DNA of 64,000 bases from G963555815 sp965249615 [NCBI: bacterium]. Its GTDB lineage: Bacteria; UBA8248; JACPRG01. The stretch is taken from the NCBI GenBank assembly GCA_965249615.1, contig CBDFMI010000006.1:434001-498000 (forward strand), written 5' to 3'. A model generated the notes under the pieces. The model ran no database searches. It was not told the DNA's origin and saw nothing but the letters and a program-made list of their open reading frames with translations. The translations under genes and the position numbers were made by a program. Shown here piece by piece: positions 44,399-51,072 of the stretch (positions within the stretch are counted from its first letter, which is position 1; each line of letters begins with the position of its first letter).

Positions 44399-44998
44399 AT
44401 GGCCTGGAAGTTTCCAGCGGAGGAGATGCATCTCCTCATCCGTCCCACCCGCCTTCGAACCACCCCTCCTTTTAAAACCCTCCGGCGGATGGGCCTTCGC
44501 CGCGGGATGGTCGCCGTGGACCTCGGGTGTGGACCCGGCTATTTCGCCATTCCCGCTGCCAAGATCGTGGGAGAGAAGGGGCGGGTCTTCGCCTGCGACA
44601 CCTCGCGGGCGATGTTGCGGGTGGCAAGGGAGCGGGCCGCTCAGGCCGGCGTCTCGAACCTTGTCCTAAAGCCGTCGACGGAATACGTCTCTTCCTTTGC
44701 CAAAGGGGCGGCCGACTTCTGCCTGCTCAGTTATGTCCTTCACGAGGTCGATGACCCCCCTCGCCTCCTTCGGGAGGCGAGGCGTCTCCTTCGCCCGGGA
44801 GGGATCTTCGCCATCATCGACTGGAAGAAGCGGCCGACCGAAACCGGACCTCCCCTCGAGGACCGGATCTCCACCGCTCGCATGGGGGCGATGCTCCGCA
44901 GGCTTGGGTTTAGCGTGGGGGGCCGGTGGAGCCCCAAGGCAGAAAACTATGTCCTCGTCGGCACCTTGTCGCCGGGGCCCACGAAAGGCTCGAAATAG
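44399..44998 (+). CDS. Class I SAM-dependent methyltransferase
   Basis: A 199-residue Rossmann-fold methyltransferase. Motif I is VAVDLGCGPGYFAIPAAKI, motif II includes GRVFACDTSRAML, and the post-motif region reads ADFCLLSYVLHEVDDPPRLL with LRPGGIFAIIDW. This matches UbiE/arsenite- or small-molecule-type methyltransferases; the acceptor is not predictable. AGAGG precedes the ATG. The next gene, 86 bp downstream, is the DsbA-family candidate selenoprotein, so co-transcription is possible. Confidence 0.9.
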   Translation: MAWKFPAEEMHLLIRPTRLRTTPPFKTLRRMGLRRGMVAVDLGCGPGYFAIPAAKIVGEKGRVFACDTSRAMLRVARERAAQAGVSNLVLKPSTEYVSSFAKGAADFCLLSYVLHEVDDPPRLLREARRLLRPGGIFAIIDWKKRPTETGPPLEDRISTARMGAMLRRLGFSVGGRWSPKAENYVLVGTLSPGPTKGSK

Positions 44999-45084
44999 AA
45001 ATTCACTGGGCCTGGGGGATTACGAAGAGCCAGGGGGTTTCCAGGACATTTTCTTTAAATCAGAAAGCGGGAGGGGAGCTCATC

Positions 45085-45741
45085 ATGAATCAGGCCCTCG
45101 ATGTCACCTGCTATGTCTGCTACGTCTGACCCTTTGCCTATCGGGCCACGGAGTGGCTCGAACGTCTAAGGGAGAGTCGGCCCCTTCGGGTCGTCTATAA
45201 GCCCTTCATCCTGGAGCAGGTGAACTTCCAGGAGAAGCGGGGTCCGGAATGGAAGATCTGGGAGGACGACTTTTTCCCCAGCCGGGACCTTCCGCCCCTC
45301 GAGGCGGCCAGGTGCGCTGCCCTCCAGGGGGAGGAGGCTTTTGGGCGATTCCATCTCCTCCTCTTTCGAGCGAGACATCAGAAGAATTTTGACATCACGA
45401 ACCAGCTCATCCTCCTCGACGTGGCCAAGGAGGCGGGGCTCGATGGAGAGCGCTTCGCCAGTGATCTCAAGAGCCGAAGCCAGTTGGAGGGGGTCGCCCG
45501 AGGGCACATGGAGGCCGTCGAGAAGCATGGGGTCTTCGGCGTCCCGACACTCATCTTCAACGGCGGGAGGCCCCTCTTCGTGAAGCTGGGGGAGGGGAAG
45601 TGGGAGGGGAAGGAAGACCAAAAACTCCTGGAACAACTTCTCAAGCTCTCGGTGGATCAGCCCTATGTCCTAGAGGTGAAACAGCCGAAATCGGCCGTCC
45701 TCGCCGAGGAGGCTGAGAAGAAATATCAGGCCTATCCCTAA
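45085..45741 (+). CDS. DsbA-family thiol oxidoreductase, probable selenoprotein (Sec at in-frame UGA)
   Basis: Read from ATG 45085 (after a strong GGAGGGGAG site) the frame meets TGA at 45127-45129 (codon 15) and then stays open to TAA at 45741, giving 218 residues. The N terminus reads LDVTCYVCYV-U-PFAYRATEWLERL: U falls on the first Cys of the C-P-x-C active site that starts helix 1 of the DsbA/FrnE fold; the second Cys position is Ala. Downstream the frame carries VVYKPFILEQ and the cis-Pro loop GVFGVPTLIFNG, both family features. A SECIS-like hairpin follows the UGA (45130-45172). Gene finders would miss the first 45 residues and start at 45220. The alternative is a pseudogene with Cys-to-stop change. 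Confidence 0.75.
45130..45172 (+). promoter_or_regulatory. SECIS-like hairpin downstream of the UGA codon
   Basis: Bases 45142-45149 pair with 45153-45160 (8 bp, one G-U) around the loop GGA (45150-45152); the loop G is 21 bases after the UGA. A lower helix CCCTT/AAGGG (45130-45134 with 45168-45172) encloses it. A G in the first loop positions and this spacing match the bacterial SECIS consensus recognised by SelB. Confidence 0.65.
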
Positions 45742-45882
45742 GAAGGTTCTGAAGAAGTCTCAGGGGGTCGCCTGAGAATCCACGCCGTCGCTTGCCCGTC
45801 TGAGGCAGGCTGGCTATATTGGGTTTCGTTTAGAGAGGAGATGGAAGTTCTCTTCGTTTTCGCGCGGTAGGGCGGGTCAATT

Positions 45883-45984
45883 ATGGACTTGGATTTTCTC
45901 TTCGTCGTCGGCGGGATTATCATCCTGGCGGGGATGGCCTTTATTGTCCTCCTCGGCATCCTTTGGGTATTTCGCCGGGGATAA
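45883..45984 (+). CDS. Single-pass small membrane protein (33 aa)
   Basis: ATG 45883 opens a frame starting MDLDFLFVVGGIIILAGMAF, one clear hydrophobic helix with a basic end (WVFRRG) before TAA. A GGCGGG sequence lies just upstream. It could be a membrane peptide associated with the DsbA-like protein 141 bp upstream, or free-standing. No family is recognised. Confidence 0.5.
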   Translation: MDLDFLFVVGGIIILAGMAFIVLLGILWVFRRG

Positions 45985-46027
45985 CCCTCACTTTTCCCAT
46001 CCCACAGAAAAATCCCGCAGAAAAAAC

Positions 46028-46055
46028 TTGACGAGGCAAAATAGGTGTATATACT
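46028..46055 (+). promoter_or_regulatory. Promoter with palindromic operator, copy 2
   Basis: TTGACG (46028-46033), 16-bp spacer, TATACT (46050-46055), with the palindrome GTATATAC at 46047-46054. It is nearly the same as 29340-29367, including flanking A-rich bases, and drives the SDR gene at 46114. Confidence 0.7.
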
Positions 46056-46113
46056 CATTTAGATAACACTGGAGACACACGAGCACCTAAACCGATGAGG
46101 AGGGGTCGTTGAA

Positions 46114-46842
46114 ATGAGACTAGAGGGGGAAAGCGTATTGGTCACCGGCGCCAATCGCGGCATAGGCGCAGCACTCGTTAACGCCTTGCTTGGCAAAGGT
46201 GTGCGAAAAGTCTATGCCGCCGCAAGGAATCCCGACAGCCTGCCGGATTTTGGAGATAGCCGTGTTGTACCTATAGCTATCGATATCACTAACACCGAGC
46301 AGGTCAAACAAGCGGCCAAGACTGCGGCCGATGTCGAGTTACTCATCAACAACGCAGGCGTCGCCGCCTTCACGAGCCTGCTGGATGGTCCCATCGACCT
46401 GATAAAGCGAGACATGGACACCAACTACTACGGCACTCTGGATATGGTTCGACGCTTTGTGCCCGTGTTGGAAACCAAGACCGATGCGGCAATTGTAAAT
46501 GTGGTAACCATTGGCGCCTTTGTGAATTTCCCGATGTTGGGAGGCTATTGCACGTCTAAGTCGGCACTGTTCTCACTTTCCCAGGGAATCCGAATCGAAC
46601 TCGCGGCTAAGAGCATTGCGATCCACACCGTTAATCCCGGGCCAATCGACACTGACATGGCCAAGGATTTTCAGGCAGAGAAAACCAGTCCGGAGGTGAC
46701 CGCAGAGAACACTCTGACAGCGCTGGAAAGCGGTGAGGTCGATATTTTCCCTGACGCCGGTAGCCAGGGGATGATTAAGGTATGGAAAAGCGACTATCGT
46801 GCCCTCGAGCAAATGGTAGCCGAAATGCATAACGCGACTTAG
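46114..46842 (+). CDS. SDR family NAD(P)-dependent oxidoreductase
   Basis: A 242-residue short-chain dehydrogenase. The cofactor motif TGANRGIGAALV, then LINNAGVA, a VVTIGAF strand and the catalytic Y-x-x-x-K (GGYCTSKSALFSLSQGIRIE) are all present. The substrate is unknown. GAGGAGGGG precedes the ATG. Codons are less GC-rich than in the surroundings, which suggests acquisition by transfer. Its promoter/operator is shared in sequence with the gene at 29458, so both may respond to the same small molecule. An inverted-repeat terminator follows. Confidence 0.93.
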   Translation: MRLEGESVLVTGANRGIGAALVNALLGKGVRKVYAAARNPDSLPDFGDSRVVPIAIDITNTEQVKQAAKTAADVELLINNAGVAAFTSLLDGPIDLIKRDMDTNYYGTLDMVRRFVPVLETKTDAAIVNVVTIGAFVNFPMLGGYCTSKSALFSLSQGIRIELAAKSIAIHTVNPGPIDTDMAKDFQAEKTSPEVTAENTLTALESGEVDIFPDAGSQGMIKVWKSDYRALEQMVAEMHNAT

Positions 46843-46935
46843 AAGGGAAAGGAATCGACCAGCAAAAAGGGCACCTATGGGAGACTGTTCGCTGAACGTT
46901 CTCCCATCTCCCATTGGCTCTGCTTTTTCAGAAAG

Positions 46936-46961
46936 AAAGTCCCGAGGAGCCTCGGGACTTT
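46936..46961 (+). terminator. Bidirectional terminator
   Basis: Perfect 11-bp stem (AAAGTCCCGAG with its complement) around a four-base loop, with A and T at the ends. It lies between the SDR gene (plus) and the aminotransferase gene (minus), which converge. Confidence 0.8.
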
Positions 46962-46986
46962 GAGATGCAGAAGGGCCGGAAGCCTT

Positions 46987-48171
46987 TTAGCTTCCCGCCT
47001 TCGCCAGGGCCGCCGTCACCTTCCCCATCCGCTCGACCCCCTTTTCGAGATCTTCCATGGACTGGGCGTAGCAGAGGCGGATATACCCCTGCCCGTGGGG
47101 CCCAAAACCGTCTCCGGGGACTGAGGCCACCTTCCCCTTCTCCAGGAGGTGTTTGGCAAAAGTCATCGAGTCCATCCCTGTCCCTTCGATGTTGGGGAAG
47201 AGATAGAAGGCGCCCCCGGGGGTGGGGCATTTGATGCCGGGGAGCTCGTTCAGGTTCTTCGCCATGTAGTCTCGCCGAAGCAGGTAGCTTTTCACCATTT
47301 CCTGGACGGCGGATTCCGACCCGTCGTAGGCGGCAACGCAGGCCTTCTGGGCGGCCGCAGTGGGGTGGCAGTTCGCGTAGAGCTGAAGCTTTGGTATGGG
47401 GGCGATGATCTCGGCTGGACCTGCGGCAAATCCTATCCGCCAGCCGGTCATCGCGTAGGTCTTCGAGACCGTGTTCACCGTGATGGTCCGCTCGGCCATC
47501 CCAGGGAAGGTGGCGAGGGAATGATGGACGTGAGGGTCGTAGACAATCCGCTCGTAGACCTCATCAGAGATGACGAGAAGATCCCGTTTCTTTGCCAGCT
47601 GACAGATGGCCTCCATGCCCTCTCGGTCCAGGATGGCCCCGGTCGGGTTGCTCGGCGAATTTATCAGGAGGACCTTCGTCTTCGGGGTGATGAGGGGCTC
47701 AATCAGGTGGGCCCTGGCCCGAAAGCCCTCCTTCTCCAGGAGGGGATACAAGACGGGGGTGGCCCCCGTCAGCTGGACGATGGATGCGTAAGGGGGCCAG
47801 CCGGGGTCAGGAAGAAGGACTTCTTCTCCCGGGTTGACCGTGCCCTGGATGGTGAGAAAGAGGGCGGCCGTCGCCCCTGTCGTGACGACCACCTGGGTGG
47901 CCGGGTCCACCGTCATCCCATTTTCGCGGGCGAGCTTTCGGGCGATGGCCTCCCGAAGCTCCAAGATACCGGCAGAGGAGGTGTAGTGGGTATATCCATC
48001 GTCCAGGGCGTCCTTGGCCGCTTGAATGATATTGGCGGGGGTGTCGAAGTCCGGCTCTCCGATCTCCAGCCGGACGACATCCTCCATCTTTGCGACGATC
48101 TCGAAGATCTCGCGGATCTCAGAGAGGCGGAGACCCCGAGCCCGCTCTGAAATAAAAGACTTCATGCCCAT
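46987..48171 (-). CDS. PLP-dependent class I/II aminotransferase
   Basis: A 394-residue fold-type I aminotransferase of the AspC-like group. It has RLEIGEPDFDTPANIIQAA at the N terminus, INSPSNPTGAIL, ISDEVYERIVYD and the PLP lysine in TVNTVSKTYAMTGWRIGFAA. FRLCYA-type sequence (here YIRLCYAQSMEDLEKG) gives the C-terminal substrate Arg. It is likely an aspartate or broad-range amino-acid transaminase. A promoter lies about 55 bases upstream. Confidence 0.94.
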   Translation of the reverse strand: MGMKSFISERARGLRLSEIREIFEIVAKMEDVVRLEIGEPDFDTPANIIQAAKDALDDGYTHYTSSAGILELREAIARKLARENGMTVDPATQVVVTTGATAALFLTIQGTVNPGEEVLLPDPGWPPYASIVQLTGATPVLYPLLEKEGFRARAHLIEPLITPKTKVLLINSPSNPTGAILDREGMEAICQLAKKRDLLVISDEVYERIVYDPHVHHSLATFPGMAERTITVNTVSKTYAMTGWRIGFAAGPAEIIAPIPKLQLYANCHPTAAAQKACVAAYDGSESAVQEMVKSYLLRRDYMAKNLNELPGIKCPTPGGAFYLFPNIEGTGMDSMTFAKHLLEKGKVASVPGDGFGPHGQGYIRLCYAQSMEDLEKGVERMGKVTAALAKAGS

Positions 48172-48221
48172 CTCCCCATCTCCAGAGGGAAAGCGAACGC
48201 CTTTTTGGTTGAAACCTCTTG

Positions 48222-48251
48222 ATTCTAATGGGTTAGGCCCTGGAATGGCAA
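48222..48251 (-). promoter_or_regulatory. Promoter for the aminotransferase gene
   Basis: On the minus strand TTGCCA (48246-48251) and TAGAAT (48222-48227) with an 18-bp spacer. Nothing else was seen in the 190-bp gap. Confidence 0.5.
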
Positions 48252-48361
48252 GACATATCGGAGCCCCCGAGGGTTAGAGCCTGTCAGGGGAAGAAGGAAT
48301 GATTGACGATGATATGGGTGGGCAGAAGACCTTTGGCCAGTTCACCGCAGTTCAAACCGGT

Positions 48362-50401
48362 TTATTTTGGCCCTTCGACCAGCTTCTCTGGGAGTCTTTC
48401 ATTGTGGTCGGGCGAGAGCCCGAGGTCCTTGAGGAGTTTGGCGCTGTAGAAGGCGAGCTCCCAAGATACCGCGGGCCTGATCTGAGAAGGCGTGAGCCCC
48501 TCAGCAAACGTCAGGTCAGCCCCCTTGAGGTTGGCCAGGAGAAGATCGGCCCCTTCGAGGTTAGCCCCGCGCAGGTCGGCCCCTTGGAGGTTGGCCTGGG
48601 TCAGTACGGCCCCTTGGAGGTTGGCCTGGAGCAGGTTGGCCCTCTGGAGGTTGGCCTGGAGCAGGTTGGCCCCCTGGAGGTTGGCGGAAAACAGGACGAC
48701 TTCCTGGAGATCAGCTCCCTGGAGGTCGCTCCTCTGGAGGTCGGCCTCGTGGAGGAGGGCCCCTTGAAGTTTTGCCCCCTGCAAGTCGGCATTGACTAGG
48801 AAGGAACGAAACCCTGCGGCGTATCGCAGGTCTCTTCCCCTGAGACGGGCCCCTTTCACCAGACTAAACTCATCTTCGTTCTGTCCCGTCCAGTTTGGGG
48901 GCTTGGTTGAAACCTCCACCTCGCTGAAGTCCGCGAAGGGGCTGAGGCCAATGAGCGCGAAGGCGCCTGGCACCCATCTCCGGATGCTGATCGGTTTCAG
49001 GTCGGGGGCGATAGGCGTGGTGGCTTGCCGTATGAAGCGAGCAGGAGGGGCAAAGTAGGCGGGGGGGACGCCGTCAATCCCCCCGAGGGCGAACAAAGAA
49101 AAGATGGCGCCGATACCGAGGGCCATTGCCAGGGGCACGTAAATCCTCCCTAAGGCCGATATGTATGGTCCCCAGACCCTCCATCTTCCCTTGAGACGAA
49201 CCGGGATTAACTCCTCGCCGCGAAGCGTTCTCCTCGCGAGCTGGATGAACCAAAGGGCGCAAAAGGCTGAAAGGGCCAGAAGGGCTGAGTGAAACCAGGT
49301 CCCGGCCCATTCGTGGCGGGGGAGATATCTCGTCCAGAAGAGAAGGAGCGTTGCCGGGACGACCCACCAGCCAAGGACGAAGGAGATATGCACCTGCAGG
49401 CGAGAAAGTGGCGGGCGGTTTTTCCTCAACAGCGGGAAATGAGCCCGCGCAAGACAATTCAGGAGCCAGGGGTAGGCCCTCTTGTCGATGGGCCTCCCGT
49501 CGGGGAAGACAGCGGGAAGATCCGCCAGACCTTCCCACAGGCGAAGTAGGTGGACATGAAAATAGATGTAGTGGCCAAGAATGAGGAGGGGCACCGCTAA
49601 GTAGAACCAGACGATGGGGATCGCGGTCCCGAGGATGGGAAGGGGCGAGGAAGCGGAGTTGGTCAGGAGCCGGGTGTCTGTCGTCGTGGCGATAGTCAGC
49701 AGGGCATAGAGGCATGCCAGCAGCATCGCGAGGAAGATCTTTCGCGCGCTTTTGGACGCCTCCTCAACAATTCTCAGAGGCTCAAACCTGTGAAGGTCAC
49801 CCGGGAGCGCCACTGCGTCCAGGTTGGCCCCGCCAAGCTTCACCCCTGAGAAGTTGACGACCCCCTGGAGGCTGGTCCCCTTCAGGTTTGACCCCCGGAA
49901 GTCCGTATCAGTCAGGCTGGCCCCGTGGAGGTCGGCGTGATCGAGATTGGCCTCGCGGAGGAGGGCCCCTTGAAGCTCGGCCTCGTTCAGGCTGGCCCTC
50001 TGGAGCTTGGCCCTCCTCAGACTGGCCCCTTCAAGGTTGGCCCCGGTCAGGTTGGCTTCCTTGAGGTTGACGTCCTCCAGATTCGCCCCCTTGAGGTTAG
50101 CCTTCACTAGGTTGGCCTCCTTGAGGTTGGCTTCAGACAAGCTCGCCCCTTCGAGGTTGGCCTTAAGCAGATTGGCCTCTTGAAGGTTAGCGCCACTCAG
50201 ATTGGCCAGTCGGAGATCGGTGTCGGAAAGGTTGCGTCGTCGGAGGTCAGTGTTCGAGAGATCGGCTTTTTGCCCCTCCTTTTTTGATCCCTGCCACTTC
50301 CGGTGCGCCTCAAGGATTTCTGTCAGCTGCTCCTTGGTGAGCGTCCGAAGCGCGGAAATTTCTTGGGGGATCATTTCAGGTTTGTCGGTTTCCTGACTCA
50401 T
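48362..50401 (-). CDS. Pentapeptide-repeat protein with central membrane domain
   Basis: 679 residues from the chosen ATG. A short charged N terminus leads into a block of about 30 pentapeptide repeats (A-x-L-x-x type, about residues 46-197; for example ANLSGANLQEANLLKANLEG). A central region of about five membrane helices follows (about 225-450), with soluble loops. A second block of about 20 repeats (about 535-630; LQGANLLQANLQRANLLQAN) and a short tail end the protein. Pentapeptide blocks form right-handed quadrilateral beta-helices. The repeat blocks lie on either side of the membrane region; their function is not known. ATG 50428 would add nine residues. Confidence 0.9.
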   Translation of the reverse strand: MSQETDKPEMIPQEISALRTLTKEQLTEILEAHRKWQGSKKEGQKADLSNTDLRRRNLSDTDLRLANLSGANLQEANLLKANLEGASLSEANLKEANLVKANLKGANLEDVNLKEANLTGANLEGASLRRAKLQRASLNEAELQGALLREANLDHADLHGASLTDTDFRGSNLKGTSLQGVVNFSGVKLGGANLDAVALPGDLHRFEPLRIVEEASKSARKIFLAMLLACLYALLTIATTTDTRLLTNSASSPLPILGTAIPIVWFYLAVPLLILGHYIYFHVHLLRLWEGLADLPAVFPDGRPIDKRAYPWLLNCLARAHFPLLRKNRPPLSRLQVHISFVLGWWVVPATLLLFWTRYLPRHEWAGTWFHSALLALSAFCALWFIQLARRTLRGEELIPVRLKGRWRVWGPYISALGRIYVPLAMALGIGAIFSLFALGGIDGVPPAYFAPPARFIRQATTPIAPDLKPISIRRWVPGAFALIGLSPFADFSEVEVSTKPPNWTGQNEDEFSLVKGARLRGRDLRYAAGFRSFLVNADLQGAKLQGALLHEADLQRSDLQGADLQEVVLFSANLQGANLLQANLQRANLLQANLQGAVLTQANLQGADLRGANLEGADLLLANLKGADLTFAEGLTPSQIRPAVSWELAFYSAKLLKDLGLSPDHNERLPEKLVEGPK

Positions 50402-50526
50402 CTTCCCTTTACCCGTAATGGGCCGCACTTAGAGCCGCCAGGGATCTGTGTGGCTCAGATAGTTCTCATAATATCATATGGTTTCGGAGAATTTTGGTCC
50501 TGGGCCGTAATCGCCTGGATGCGCCC

Positions 50527-50555
50527 TGGACAGACGGTCAGCCCGTGTCTATATT
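50527..50555 (+). promoter_or_regulatory. Promoter giving a leaderless mRNA
   Basis: TGGACA (50527-50532) and TATATT (50550-50555) with a 17-bp spacer. The expected start near 50562 is only two bases before the ATG at 50564, which has no ribosome site. Confidence 0.55.
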
Positions 50556-50563
50556 CTTGTTTT

Positions 50564-50881
50564 ATGGAGCCGAAAGAGCACGTCGAGATCGCATCGGTGG
50601 ACAAGGAGGGCCGCATAGAACTTTCCCAAAAGGTTCTCAAGACCCTTGGCGTCGCCCCTGGGAAAGAGGTCAAGCTAAAGGTCCGGGGAAAGCAGGTGAC
50701 GGTCGAACGTCACATCGCAGACCTTTTTGCGGAGTACCGCAATAGGCCGAAGGCCCCGGGCATTCAGGAGCTCGCCAAGGCCCAGAAGAAGAAAAAAGAG
50801 GAGGCCAAAGAGGAGTTCAAAAAACGTCTCAAAGAACGTCCTGAAGTCCGCCCCGAAGATCGTCCGGATTTTTGGGATTAG
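50564..50881 (+). CDS. AbrB/SpoVT-like domain protein
   Basis: 105 residues. The first half reads IASVDKEGRIELSQKVLKTL then GVAPGKEVKLKVRGKQVTVE, the swapped-hairpin pattern of AbrB/MazE DNA-binding domains. The second half is a Lys/Glu-rich helix (KAQKKKKEEAKEEFKKRLKE) ending PDFWD. A small transcriptional regulator or antitoxin-like role fits, but no partner toxin is adjacent. The apparent promoter predicts a leaderless transcript. Confidence 0.72.
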   Translation: MEPKEHVEIASVDKEGRIELSQKVLKTLGVAPGKEVKLKVRGKQVTVERHIADLFAEYRNRPKAPGIQELAKAQKKKKEEAKEEFKKRLKERPEVRPEDRPDFWD

Positions 50882-51072
50882 AATAAAGAGATACGCAGCG
50901 AGTTCGATTGCCCGCTGGTTCCCTTTAGTCGCCGCAAAGAATTCCACGATCAGTCAAATCCCCGCTCTTCCCCTTGACGCCTCAACTTGTTTCTGTTAAT
51001 TCTTGACCGCCGGTTGGAAGACCTTGTCCGGCCCCTGCCGCTTGACGAAATTCCCCTCGGAGGAATTCTGCT

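Noticed and set aside
45220-45741. DsbA-like gene starting at 45220
   Set aside because: This start would remove the first strand and active-site helix of the fold. The ribosome site and conserved residues lie upstream at 45085, across the UGA.
48470-50260. Short-period DNA repeats looking like a CRISPR or satellite array
   Set aside because: The 15-bp periodicity comes from pentapeptide-repeat codons in an intact gene; the units vary and have no spacers.
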